DNA of 64,000 nt from SZUA-442 sp963753185. Lineage in GTDB: Bacteria > Actinomycetota > Acidimicrobiia > Spongiisociales > UBA5794. Positions within the stretch are counted from its first letter, which is position 1; each line of letters begins with the position of its first letter. The DNA is taken from NCBI GenBank assembly GCA_963753185.1, contig CAVWBO010000007.1, forward strand, positions 1,860,001 to 1,924,000. Direction: 5' to 3'. Both the position numbers and the translations under genes were made by a program. The notes below the pieces were generated by a model. The model had not been told where the DNA came from. It ran no database searches and saw only the letters and a list, made by a program, of their open reading frames with translations. Below, piece after piece: positions 52,639-61,512 of the stretch.

Positions 52639-54210
52639 TCAGACGCCGACGATCGCGTCCAGGGTCATCCCGGGATGGTCGCGACGAGCGACGTCGAGCC
52701 ATGCCTGACTCGTGAACAGAGCGAGGATGGTCCCATCGGTGCGGGTTGCGATCTCGACGCCTCGGCGACCAGAGAGATTGGCCCTCCCCTGGGCATCGGT
52801 ACGTCGAGCCAGCGTGTAGGGGGCGGACTCGAGATGCGGGCTGGCGCCGAACTCGTTGGCCAGCCGGTACGCGGCCACCTCGAACTGCAATTCGCCGACG
52901 GCCGCAAGGATGGGCTCGCGCTCTCCTCCGTCGAAGGTGTTGAGCGCCTGGATGACACCCTCATCGTCGAGCTGGGAGATGCCCCTGCGAAACTGCTTGT
53001 ACCGATCCGTGTCGAGGTTGCGGGCAATCCGGAAGTGCTCGGGTGCGAACGTCGGGATGGATGGGAACAGCGCCTTTCCGCCGACACTCAGGCTGTCGCC
53101 GATTCTGAGGTCAGTGGCATTGACCAACCCGACAACATCTCCCGGATACGCGGTGTCGACGGTCTCGCGGTCCCTCCCGAAGACCTGGTGGGCGTGCTTG
53201 GTCGAGAGGCTCCGACCGCTCCTGTGGTTGACCAGTGTCATCCCCCTGTCGAAACGACCGGAGCAGATCCGCAGGAACGCGATCCGGTCGCGGTGGCGGG
53301 AGTCGAGGTTCGCCTGGATCTTGAACACGAAACCGGAGAGCCCGTCCTCGAGGGGTATCGGTTCACCGTTGCGTCCGAGCCTTGGACGGGGTGCCGGTGC
53401 GATCTCGCCGATCGCGTCGAGCAGGAAGCGAACGCCGAAGTTCCAGAGTGCGGATCCGAAGAACACAGGGGTCGACTCCCCCGCCAGGAACTGCTTCTGA
53501 TCGTGGTCCGCTCCGATCGCGTCCAGTAGGCCGAGCTCCTGGAAAGCGTGATCCTGCGCTGTATCGTCGTCGACCTGCCGCAGCTCCGCACGCACCTCCC
53601 CGCCGATCGTCCCACCTCGGGCGGTGCGCTCGAATCGCCACTGCGATCGGTCCCTCCGGTCGACGACTCCCTCGAAATCGGGCCCGTTGCCCACCGGCCA
53701 TGTGACGGGTGTTGCCCTGATCCCGAGTTGGGACTCGATGTCGTCGATGAGCGCGAGGGGTCCGAGGCCCGGTCGATCCATCTTGTTCACGAAGGTGATG
53801 AGGGGAAGACCGCGTGCCTGGGCCACTTGGAACAGCTTCAGCGTTTGGGGCTCGATGCCACGAGCTGCATCGAGGACGATGACGGCGGCATCCACGGCGG
53901 AGAGCACACGGTACGTGTCCTCGGAGAAGTCCCTGTGACCCGGCGTGTCCAGCAGGTTGAACACGAGGTCGGCGTGCGGGAACTGGAGCACGGTCGAGGT
54001 GATGCTGATACCGCGTTGGCGCTCCAGTTCCATCCAGTCCGAGGTCACGTCGCGCTGACGTCCGGCACGCGCCCTCACGGCACCTGCTTCCGCTATCGCT
54101 CCCGAGTACAACAACAACTTCTCCGTGAGCGTTGTCTTGCCAGCGTCGGGATGGGAGATGATTGCGAAGGTCCGGCGCCTGGAGACCTCGGTCATTATCG
54201 ATTCTGTCAT
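52639..54210 (-). CDS. prfC: Peptide chain release factor 3
   Basis: GTPase that removes RF1/RF2 from ribosomes after termination. 523 residues. G-domain: AIISHPDAGKTTLTEKLLLY (P-loop), RQRGISITSTVLQFPH (switch 1), NLLDTPGHRDFSEDTYRVLS, LITFVNKMDRPG. Then the RF3 domain 2/3 segments GFVFKIQANLDSRHRDRIAF and AVGELQFEVAAYRLANEFGA. These distinguish RF3 from EF-G. ATG at 54210 follows GAGGAGTGCGG; GTG at 54216 is two codons upstream. RF3 is not universal in actinobacteria, so its presence is informative. Confidence 0.95.
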   Translation of the reverse strand: MTESIMTEVSRRRTFAIISHPDAGKTTLTEKLLLYSGAIAEAGAVRARAGRQRDVTSDWMELERQRGISITSTVLQFPHADLVFNLLDTPGHRDFSEDTYRVLSAVDAAVIVLDAARGIEPQTLKLFQVAQARGLPLITFVNKMDRPGLGPLALIDDIESQLGIRATPVTWPVGNGPDFEGVVDRRDRSQWRFERTARGGTIGGEVRAELRQVDDDTAQDHAFQELGLLDAIGADHDQKQFLAGESTPVFFGSALWNFGVRFLLDAIGEIAPAPRPRLGRNGEPIPLEDGLSGFVFKIQANLDSRHRDRIAFLRICSGRFDRGMTLVNHRSGRSLSTKHAHQVFGRDRETVDTAYPGDVVGLVNATDLRIGDSLSVGGKALFPSIPTFAPEHFRIARNLDTDRYKQFRRGISQLDDEGVIQALNTFDGGEREPILAAVGELQFEVAAYRLANEFGASPHLESAPYTLARRTDAQGRANLSGRRGVEIATRTDGTILALFTSQAWLDVARRDHPGMTLDAIVGV

Positions 54211-54503
54211 CCGCACTCCTCGGGTGACAGCGGCGTGGTGTCGAGGCAGTCGCGCGCGATCCCCCGGATCCGGATGTGGTTGTCGATCATCGTGGTCCCA
54301 TCGCTGGTTGGTTCAGGCTGAGCCACAAGGGCTTCGTGCACGCAACCGGCGGTGGAACTCTACCGTGACGTCGCCGTGGGTACGCGACCACCGTGTAGCG
54401 TGCCTCGGTGGCGTCACACTTCGGGAGGCAGGTCGGGTGCATGACCCACGAGAGGGCATGACGCCGAAGGGAACGATCGAAACCGGGGCTCGCCGGGATC
54501 GGT
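54211..54503. other. 293 bases without a recognisable gene
   Basis: Upstream of prfC and of the nucleotidyltransferase remnant. Open frames on both strands show no family signal. It holds the prfC promoter, and possibly degraded 5' sequence of the remnant. No hairpin or repeat stands out. Confidence 0.4.
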
Positions 54504-54630
54504 GTGGCTGCGCACTTTGAGCCTGTCCTGACTTCGACGGTCACCGCCGTTCGGGCCATCTCGGAGGATGCGTCCATCTATGTGTACGGATCGGTCGCAA
54601 CCGGAATGGCCCAGGTTGGCAGCTCGATCA
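54504..54630 (+). pseudogene. 5' remnant of a nucleotidyltransferase gene
   Basis: The frame reads HFEPVLTSTVTAVRAISEDA and then SIYVYGSVATGMAQVGSS. YGSVATG with a following Ser is the Pol-beta-type nucleotidyltransferase signature (GSxATG...SDxD), but the sequence turns into the 3' end of the convergent MarR gene exactly where the metal-binding aspartates should follow. About 40 codons remain. The gene was cut, probably by the rearrangement that brought the MarR gene here. Confidence 0.6.
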
Positions 54631-55038
54631 GTCGTCCAGCAACATGGCGAGCTCTGATGCCAGCTGGGCGAGCGAGGGACCGACGGTGGAAAGGATGCGC
54701 TCGGTGACGCCCTGCCCTTTCGCCGTCAATGTGACGGCGACGCCGCGACCGTCGTCGATGGCGTCCGCGTCGCGCACGACGAGGCCCGAATCCTCGAGGT
54801 GGTCGAGCACTTTGGTGGTGCCGCCCGTCGTGAGACCGATCACCTTCGCGACGTCGCGTGGGCGCATCGATTTCTCCAGCCAGAGGCACGTCAGAACAGC
54901 GGCCGGCGCGTTCCCCGCGAGATAGCCGTCGCCGGACACCTCAGCTATGTCCCTCGACATCCTCGAACCGAGCTCGCCCGTCTTGAGGAGACAGCGGGCT
55001 GCCGTCGTGAGTGTGTGGTTCTGGTGATCGATGGTCAC
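54628..55038 (-). CDS. MarR-type winged-helix regulator
   Basis: 136 residues. Winged-helix segments: LTCLWLEKSMRPRDVAKVIG, LTTGGTTKVLDHLEDSGLVV, RDADAIDDGRGVAVTLTAKG. The wing lacks the classic D-x-R pair in its usual form but keeps DGR. No target palindrome was found in the upstream gap. Its neighbours are unrelated and transcribed separately, so the regulon is unknown. It butts against a truncated nucleotidyltransferase. Confidence 0.78.
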   Translation of the reverse strand: MTIDHQNHTLTTAARCLLKTGELGSRMSRDIAEVSGDGYLAGNAPAAVLTCLWLEKSMRPRDVAKVIGLTTGGTTKVLDHLEDSGLVVRDADAIDDGRGVAVTLTAKGQGVTERILSTVGPSLAQLASELAMLLDD

Positions 55039-55079
55039 CGGCCGAGCCTACAGCCGCTTCGACTGAACACAATGCGCAG

Positions 55080-55640
55080 TCATGCCGGGGCAAGACCGCC
55101 TTCTGTCCCATCGGCAGGTACGGCAGACCCCGCCTCCGCTTCGGCATCGTCCTGCTCTTCGAGCAGGTTGAGGAGGTCGTTCATGTGGTGGAAACCGAGC
55201 TTCAAGCCTTCGACCTCGATGCGTGCCCCTGTCTGTTCGTCCTCGATGACCGCCGTCCGCGTCGACATCCGGTTCTTGAGGGTCACCGTGATCGCGGACC
55301 GGTCGAACGTCTCCAGTAGATCCAAATGCTTGGCGAGCAGCATTCCCTGGCCGTGCGATGCCGCTAGCAGGTACAGCTTCTCGGGCGACGCGGCGAGCAC
55401 ACACTTGGGTGGAACGCCCTTTCCCGAAGAAGCGAGCGTGCCGATCGCAAGGCCCCCCGCTGCCCCTGCCGCCGAGCCCCAGTTGCTGTCCGAGACGGCA
55501 CCACCGGCAATCGAACCAGCGGCAGCACCGGCTGCACGCTTCCACACCATGCCCTTTGGCTGGAAGTCCCCGGCGACGAAGATCTCGCCGTCCCCGGTGG
55601 CCTCGCGAGCCAGATCGACCATCTTCTGCTTCAGATCCAT
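55080..55640 (-). CDS. Glycine-zipper protein of unknown function
   Basis: 186 residues. A short soluble start (MDLKQKMVDLAREATGDGEI) is followed by a Gly/Ala-rich stretch with GxxxG spacing (AAGAAAGSIAGGAVSDSNWG, AAGAAGGLAIGTLASSGKG), then a beta-rich domain (CVLAASPEKLYLLAASHG, AITVTLKNRMSTRTAVIEDE) resembling small PH-like folds, and an acidic tail. The zipper may insert into or pack at the membrane. ATG 55640 follows GAGGAGG. No family is claimed. Confidence 0.7.
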   Translation of the reverse strand: MDLKQKMVDLAREATGDGEIFVAGDFQPKGMVWKRAAGAAAGSIAGGAVSDSNWGSAAGAAGGLAIGTLASSGKGVPPKCVLAASPEKLYLLAASHGQGMLLAKHLDLLETFDRSAITVTLKNRMSTRTAVIEDEQTGARIEVEGLKLGFHHMNDLLNLLEEQDDAEAEAGSAVPADGTEGGLAPA

Positions 55641-55757
55641 GTCCGGTACCTCCTCATCCCTGTGGGCGCGCCGGAGTGTACTGCGCCACGGACATTCGCT
55701 GACGGTGGAAGCGAGTTCCCGATCGTCGAGGGGCGACGAGCGATTGACGGGGATGGT

Positions 55758-57029
55758 TCAGCGGTCGTAGCCCGCTTGGGCGGTGTCGAGCGCTGACTCG
55801 AGTCTGGAGGTACCGATGTACAACAGCATGCCTTCGAGAAAGGAACCCTGCCCTACGGGTGGGTACATCGAGTCCGACCCATCGAAGCGGACGACATCGG
55901 CAGCGGCGAGCAGGTCGGCCATCCGTGCGTCGAACTCGCTGTCGTACGAGTCGACATCGAAGGAGGCGAAGGGCGAGAGGAAGCTGCCGTTCCTGGCCCA
56001 TTCCTCCCCACTCTCGGGAGTGGCGAGCCAGCGCATCAGCTGCCAGGTTTCGGGTCGATCGGTGAACGCTGCGGCGATGTCACCACCCACCAGGAGTGGT
56101 GACTCCTGCCCTGCATCGGTCGCGGGGAGGACGAACACATCGACATCGCCCTCCGGCCCGACGGTCGTCCCCTGCGGGAGGTTCTGGTATTGGAACGAGG
56201 CCTGGCGGTACATCGCACACCGCGCCGGATCCTCGAACATGGGGTCCTGCGCCCTGCCGACAGGTGTGTCGATGATCGTCCGCCTTCCCCCGATGAATCG
56301 GGGATCGGCGAGGGCGATCGTGCCGAACTCGGCAACCGCTTCGGCGATCGAGGGATCGGTGAACGCGACCTCGCCATCCACCCACGCGTCGTAGACCTCC
56401 GTGCCGGAGAAGCGAAGCACGATGTCCTCCACCCAGTCGGTAGCGGGCCATCCCGAGGCTCCGGATGCTGCAACACCGAGGCACCAGGGGCTGAGCCCGT
56501 CCGATGCGGTGCGGGAGGTGAGCGAGGCTAGTTCCTGCCACGTACCGGGCACCGTGTATCCGCGTTCTGCGAAGACGTCCGGGCGATACCAGACCAGGCT
56601 CTTGATGTTGGCCTTGTAGAGAACTCCCTCCATGACGTCGGCACCGCCGATGGTTGCGATCGCCGGCTGGTAGTTGGCCTCCGCAGTCGCTCGCACGTCC
56701 GGTGGCAGCGGGAGGACGAATCCTCGATCGCTGAGATCGTCGAGCACACCGATCTGGGGGAAGAGCGCAATATCCGGCGCATCGCCCCCCTCTACTCGTT
56801 CAACGACGCGCGATGCGAACGAACTCGTACCGATGTAGTGGACGTCGACGCCCGTCTCGGCCTCGAATCGGTCGAGGACGGCGCGAAATGCCTCGCCGTC
56901 TGCATCCCGCCACGGACCGAACACCACGAGGGAAGGTTCGGTTCCGGCGGATGAACAGGCACCTGCAAGGAGAGCCAGGCCGACGACGATGACCGCGATG
57001 CGGCGGCGATCAGCCCGAGGACGCATCAT
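55758..57029 (-). CDS. ABC-type sugar-binding lipoprotein (solute-binding family 1)
   Basis: 423 residues. Lipoprotein signal with lipobox LLAGACSS (Cys 25). Body as in AglE/MalE-type binding proteins: VVFGPWRDADGEAFRAVLDR, DAPDIALFPQIGVLDDLSDR, SLVWYRPDVFAERGYTVPGT and WQLMRWLATPESGEEWARNG. It would bind an oligosaccharide outside the cell and hand it to a permease, but no ABC permease or ATPase genes are near. Instead it overlaps the DUF389 gene by 20 bases. AGGAGG lies 6 bases before ATG 57029, inside that gene. Confidence 0.88.
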   Translation of the reverse strand: MMRPRADRRRIAVIVVGLALLAGACSSAGTEPSLVVFGPWRDADGEAFRAVLDRFEAETGVDVHYIGTSSFASRVVERVEGGDAPDIALFPQIGVLDDLSDRGFVLPLPPDVRATAEANYQPAIATIGGADVMEGVLYKANIKSLVWYRPDVFAERGYTVPGTWQELASLTSRTASDGLSPWCLGVAASGASGWPATDWVEDIVLRFSGTEVYDAWVDGEVAFTDPSIAEAVAEFGTIALADPRFIGGRRTIIDTPVGRAQDPMFEDPARCAMYRQASFQYQNLPQGTTVGPEGDVDVFVLPATDAGQESPLLVGGDIAAAFTDRPETWQLMRWLATPESGEEWARNGSFLSPFASFDVDSYDSEFDARMADLLAAADVVRFDGSDSMYPPVGQGSFLEGMLLYIGTSRLESALDTAQAGYDR

Positions 57030-58080
57030 CTTCGACCTCCTGGCGGTAACGGACGGTGACGTCGACGGTGCGGCCCGTCTCCCTGGAGAGGGAGTCGGCG
57101 AGCTTCCACGACGGCTGGAGCTCGGGTGAAGTGGTAGCGACGATCAGGTCGACCTCCGCCCTGCCGTCGGGTTGCATGTCTGCAACGAGTCGCTCGACCG
57201 TGGCGTTGGGATCCCATCGTGGCACCTGTCTCGTCACGGTCTGTGCGAAGCGCTGGTCCTGGACCACACCGACGGTGTGGATCGTCAAGGGGATTGCCAC
57301 CGCCGTGAGGAGCAGCGCGCTCACGATGAGGCCGATCTTCGCCGAACGGAAACCCTCTGATCGGATCTCTGGCGGTATGAAGCCGGAGAGGAGCATCACC
57401 GCGATCGCTGACAGAACGATCGCGACGAGGTTGGTGAGGAAGAGGAGGAGCGCTCCCCGCGCCTGGGATGACGCACCGATCTGGAGCAGGATTCCCACCG
57501 TCGCCAGCGGAGGGACGAGTGCCACAGCGATCGCCACACCTGGCAACGAGGAACTCGCTCGCGGGTGCGTGAGGACGTAGCCGCCAGCGAGCCCAGCTGC
57601 GATCGCCACTCCGAGGTCGATGAGCGTCGGTTGCGTCCTCCCGAGGATCTCCGGCGGGAGTGCATTGGCGGTCGTCACGCTCTGCAACGCAACCCAGGTC
57701 ACGAGCATGCCAGTGGTAATGGCGACAACCGTGCCTGCGAGGATCACGGCAATGCTCGTCAGAAGCCGTCGAAAGTCCGCTAGCAGCAATGACGCGGCGG
57801 AGGCGAGGATCGGGGTCATGAGCGGGGCGACGAGCATGGCGCCGATGATCACCGCAACGCTGTTGGCGGCGAGACCGAACGAAGCGAGGAGTGTCGAGAG
57901 CACGATGAGGACGAAGAACCGGGCGAGGTAGGCACCACGTTCGCCGGGACCGAAGAAGAGCTCGTCGGTCACCATCGAACGCTCAGCCTCCGACATCATG
58001 CGCTCGGATGGGCGAAGTCCCTCGAGGAACTGGCCCAGGGGCGAAAGGGGTTTCCGACCGTCGAGATCGGACAGCGTCAT
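57010..58080 (-). CDS. DUF389 membrane protein
   Basis: 356 residues, about seven helices. The family block is SVAVIIGAMLVAPLMTPILA, then AAGLAGGYVLTHPRASSSLP, GVAIAVALVPPLATVGILLQ and LLFLTNLVAIVLSAIAVMLL. A soluble C-terminal part follows (FAQTVTRQVPRWDPNATVER). DUF389 proteins occur widely in actinobacteria; I know of no settled function. It is coupled by overlap to an extracellular sugar-binding lipoprotein downstream. Confidence 0.85.
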   Translation of the reverse strand: MTLSDLDGRKPLSPLGQFLEGLRPSERMMSEAERSMVTDELFFGPGERGAYLARFFVLIVLSTLLASFGLAANSVAVIIGAMLVAPLMTPILASAASLLLADFRRLLTSIAVILAGTVVAITTGMLVTWVALQSVTTANALPPEILGRTQPTLIDLGVAIAAGLAGGYVLTHPRASSSLPGVAIAVALVPPLATVGILLQIGASSQARGALLLFLTNLVAIVLSAIAVMLLSGFIPPEIRSEGFRSAKIGLIVSALLLTAVAIPLTIHTVGVVQDQRFAQTVTRQVPRWDPNATVERLVADMQPDGRAEVDLIVATTSPELQPSWKLADSLSRETGRTVDVTVRYRQEVEDDASSG

Positions 58081-58223
58081 CCACGGTCATTGCGGTGCCT
58101 TGGCGAAGGCCTTGGAGCGAGTCCCGCATCCAGGCACCTCGAGGTGGCAGAAGTGCCGAGCGCGCGTCGCAGGCCGCCGACGAGATGGACGGGAGGACAA
58201 GCCCACCGAATGCTCCTGACTGC

Positions 58224-58251
58224 TTACTTGGGAAGCGACTGACGATAGTAT
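58224..58251 (+). promoter_or_regulatory. Candidate promoter of the kinase-flippase gene
   Basis: TTACTT (58224-58229), 16-base spacer, TAGTAT (58246-58251). The predicted start lies about 30 bases before the ATG at 58289, which has its own ribosome site (GAAGGGAAT). Read by eye. Confidence 0.4.
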
Positions 58252-58288
58252 CGCCGCACACTTCCCGAAGCTGACGATCGAAGGGAAT

Positions 58289-60730
58289 ATGACTACGACC
58301 TTGGAACGGACCGACGTGGTGATCGAGGAGCCGGAGCGGCGGTCGATAGTCCGGCACCCCTCCGATCTCCTCCGCCTCATCGCCGGGTTGGTCTTCACCG
58401 GTATCGGCTTCCTGCTTGCATCCAGCCTTGATGAGCTCTCGGAGGCAATCACCGTCGAGGTGATCGAAGGTGTCGACGGTCTCCCCAACGCCGTCGTCGT
58501 TGCCGTCATCCTCACCCTCTCGTTCCTCGCCCTGTTCCTCCCGCTCTTCGCGTGGGGCTACTTGTTATGGAAGCGACGCTTGCGCAGGCTCGGCCTGGCC
58601 TTCCTTGCATCGATTGCCGCGCTCGGTCTCCTCGCACTCATCGAGAATTTCCTCGTGGAGCGCTTCTCTCCTCCCAACCTGCCGTTCACTCCGCCGAGCT
58701 GGATCTGCGAACCGTCCCAGGTCTACGAGGCCACCCTCTCGTGTGTTCCGGGCGACGAGGGCGGATTCGCCAGCCTCATGTTCATCACAGGCGGCGTTGC
58801 GTTCTACTCGGCTCTCGCACCGTGGATGACACGAAGGTGGAAGCAGTTCGCGTGGGGGACGATCCTGGTCTTCGCAGTGGTGCGGATGCTGACGAGCCTC
58901 GCTCCCCCGATCGATGAGTTCCTTGCCATCGGACTCGCGTATGTCGTTGGCGCAGCCGTCGTGCTTGCGTTCGGTGAGCCGGACCGACGCCCGCGAGGGC
59001 GCCACGTGGTGGAATCCCTCAGGAGGAGCGGTGTCGAGCTCGCAACGTTGAAACGGGCCGGGGTGGATGCCCGCGGCTCGACTCCGTACTTCGCCGTCGA
59101 CCAGGACGGCAACCGCCTCTTCGTGAAGGTGCTCAGCCCAGAGGAGCGCTCCGCGGACATCCTCTTCAGGATCATGCGGATGTTCCGACTGAAGGGTGTC
59201 GGCGATGAGCGCCCGTTCTCGTCACTCAAGCGGGGCGTGGAGCACGAGGCAGTTGGCTCCCTCAAAGCCCTCGCCGATGGGGTGCGGACACCGCGCCTCG
59301 TTGCCGTTGCCGAGGTCGAGCCGAACTCGATGCTGATGGCCTACGAGATGATCGATGGGTCGTCGCTCGACGGCGTGGACAGCGAGGAGCTCACCGACGG
59401 TGTGCTGCGGACCATTTGGGGACAGGTCGGTCAGCTTCGCGAACGCCGCACAGCGCACAGGGACCTTCGCCTCGCCAACGTGTTCCTCGCCGCCGACGGA
59501 GAGCCCTGGCTCATCGACTTCGGATTCGCAGAACTGGCGGCTACCGACGGCCAGCTCAGGTCCGACGTCGCCGAGCTGCTCACGTCGACAGCCACGGTCA
59601 TCGGCGCGGAACGGGCTGTGGCGAATGCGATCGCCGGCATTGGTGCAGAGGCAGTCGCCGACTCGGCCTCGCGCATCCAGCCAATGGCGCTCAGCGGTGC
59701 CACTCGGGACGCGCTGAAGAAGCAACACAAGGGTCTCGATGAGGAGATCCGCAGCGAGATCCAGCGTCAAACGGGCGTCGAAGAGATCGCCCTCGAGGAT
59801 CTCGAGCGGGTCAAGCCGCGAATCGTCTTGATGATCGTCGGATTCGCGCTGGCGATCTACTTCCTCATCCCTCAACTCACGCAGACGGACTTCGGTGCGG
59901 TGCTCGACGCCAACTGGGCATGGGCGCCTGCGATCCTCCTTGCCTCATTCATCACCTACGTCGGTGCGGCCTACAACGTGATGGGGTCGGTACCAGACGC
60001 AATACGCCTCCTGCCTTCGGTGCTCGCCCAGTTCGCCGGCACCTTCATCAATCGCATCACGCCGATCAAGATCGGTGGGATGGCAACCAACGTCCGCTAC
60101 CTGCAGAAGAACGGCGTTGACACGGCCGTCGCCGTTAGTGGTATCGGGATCAGCAGCGTCGCGACGACGATCATCCACATGTCACTCCTGCTGGTCACCA
60201 TCGTCTTCCTCGGTCGTAATGCTGGCGACTTCATCAAGCCGCCATCCGGCCAGACAGTGCTGATCGGTCTGGTGGTCGTGTTCACGCTCGGTGCGTTCGC
60301 ATTCCTCCTCCCCTTCTTCAGGAACATGTTCAAGAAGAAGGTCTGGCCGATGATCAGGAGGTCCGGCCAGGGCATGGCGAACGTGGCGACGAATCCGGCA
60401 AAAGCCGTGATGCTGTTCGGGGGCGCCTTCATGATGATCGCCGCCTACATCACGGCGCTTTGGTTCAGTCTCGAGGCTTTCGGTGGTGGGCTGGGGATCG
60501 CTGCGGTCGCGCTGGTGTTCCTCGGCGGTCAGGCGCTCGGTCAGATGGCACCGACCCCCGGCGGCATCGGCGCAACCGAGGCTGCGATGATTGCCGCCAT
60601 GACTGCCCTCGGGCTCGATGCGTCTGTCGCCGTTCCAACGGTCTTCCTCTACCGGATCGCCACATTCTGGTTGCCGATCCTTCCCGGTGTGTTCAGCCTC
60701 CGCAAGCTGGAGGCAGACGGACTGCTGTGA
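58289..60730 (+). CDS. Membrane / protein-kinase-like / flippase fusion protein
   Basis: 813 residues in three parts. Residues 25-230 contain about six helices. Residues 240-430 are a kinase-like domain: Lys280 in NRLFVKVLSPEE, catalytic loop AHRDLRLANVFLA (390-400, HRD intact) and WLIDFGFAEL (DFG at 410-412). Residues 490-810 are a lysyl-PG-synthase/TIGR00374-type flippase membrane domain: TFINRITPIKIGGMATNVRY, LAQMAP-like GGQALGQMAPTPGGIGATEA and FLYRIATFWLPILPGVFSLR. A lipid-linked substrate may be phosphorylated and flipped. The PAP2 phosphatase overlaps its stop. Confidence 0.86.
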   Translation: MTTTLERTDVVIEEPERRSIVRHPSDLLRLIAGLVFTGIGFLLASSLDELSEAITVEVIEGVDGLPNAVVVAVILTLSFLALFLPLFAWGYLLWKRRLRRLGLAFLASIAALGLLALIENFLVERFSPPNLPFTPPSWICEPSQVYEATLSCVPGDEGGFASLMFITGGVAFYSALAPWMTRRWKQFAWGTILVFAVVRMLTSLAPPIDEFLAIGLAYVVGAAVVLAFGEPDRRPRGRHVVESLRRSGVELATLKRAGVDARGSTPYFAVDQDGNRLFVKVLSPEERSADILFRIMRMFRLKGVGDERPFSSLKRGVEHEAVGSLKALADGVRTPRLVAVAEVEPNSMLMAYEMIDGSSLDGVDSEELTDGVLRTIWGQVGQLRERRTAHRDLRLANVFLAADGEPWLIDFGFAELAATDGQLRSDVAELLTSTATVIGAERAVANAIAGIGAEAVADSASRIQPMALSGATRDALKKQHKGLDEEIRSEIQRQTGVEEIALEDLERVKPRIVLMIVGFALAIYFLIPQLTQTDFGAVLDANWAWAPAILLASFITYVGAAYNVMGSVPDAIRLLPSVLAQFAGTFINRITPIKIGGMATNVRYLQKNGVDTAVAVSGIGISSVATTIIHMSLLLVTIVFLGRNAGDFIKPPSGQTVLIGLVVVFTLGAFAFLLPFFRNMFKKKVWPMIRRSGQGMANVATNPAKAVMLFGGAFMMIAAYITALWFSLEAFGGGLGIAAVALVFLGGQALGQMAPTPGGIGATEAAMIAAMTALGLDASVAVPTVFLYRIATFWLPILPGVFSLRKLEADGLL

Positions 60731-61438
60731 CGGCTACTCGTCGCCTCCGGGATCGGCCCCTGCTCCACGACCACCCGGTCGCCCTCCGGTTGTCGCTCGG
60801 ACTGTGGATGATCGGTGGGCTGTTGTTCCTCGCCCTGGCCGTTCCCAGGCTCGCCGACGGCGTGCAGGTGATCGACGACCGGGTCTACGACTGGGCGATC
60901 GCTCTGGAGAACAGTCTGCTGGTCTTCATTGCACGAGGTCCTCGACTTCATCGGGAGCACGTGGGTCACCGCCCCTGTCATCGTGGTCACAGCCCTCTAC
61001 TTGGCTTCGAAGCACCGCTGGGAGGCGCTCTCGTTCTGGGTAGCTGCCATGGTGGGGTCACAGCTGCTGATCGGACCCGTCAAGGACCTGTACGAACGAG
61101 CCCGGCCGTCCCTCCCTCTCGTCGAGACCTCGGGCTTCTCATTCCCCTCAGGCCATGCCGTCGCAGGTGCCGCCATTGCCGTGTCGTTGGTGATCGTGCT
61201 CGTCCCTGCCGGTACGCAGCGGAGGAACCTCGAGGTGCTCGCCGCGGCGTTCGCACTACTGATGGCGATGAGCAGGGTGTATCTGCGCGCCCACTGGTTG
61301 ACCGACGTCGTCGCTGGTGCCGCATTGGGTGCGGCCGTCGCCATCGGTGCGGCAGCACTCATCCATTGGATCGATGAACGACGCGAATCCTCGGCAACAG
61401 ACGCCGAAGCCAGGAACACGATCCGAGGCGGTCCATAG
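60727..61438 (+). CDS. PAP2-family phosphatase, frameshifted
   Basis: A GTG at 60727 overlaps the previous stop (GTGA) and reads SLGLWMIGGLLFLALAVPRL, ENSLLVFIAR before the frame breaks near 60937. The next frame continues VLDFIGSTWVTAPVIVVTAL with the three PAP2 motifs: KDLYERARP, FSFPSGHAVAGAA and SRVYLRAHWLTDVVAG. Removing one G from GG (60937-60938) joins them into about 236 residues with six helices. The motifs are intact, so a base error is likely. It should dephosphorylate a lipid phosphate on the outer face, fitting the kinase-flippase upstream. Confidence 0.85.
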
Positions 61439-61470
61439 CCATCAGTGACTTCCTCGGGAAGCCTTCGGTA

Positions 61471-61476
61471 TATACT
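61471..61476 (+). promoter_or_regulatory. Candidate -10 element
   Basis: TATACT, a near-consensus -10, lies 36 bases before the ATG at 61513, in the gap after the PAP2 gene. The best -35 match (TGACTT) is 19 bases upstream, wider than ideal. It suggests the next gene has its own promoter. Confidence 0.45.
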
Positions 61477-61512
61477 CCCGGATCATCCCATCCAACAACC
61501 GGGGGTACAGAC

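Noticed and set aside
54287..54577. 96-residue minus-strand frame upstream of prfC
   Set aside because: No ribosome site or domain; overlaps the nucleotidyltransferase remnant, which has a recognisable motif.
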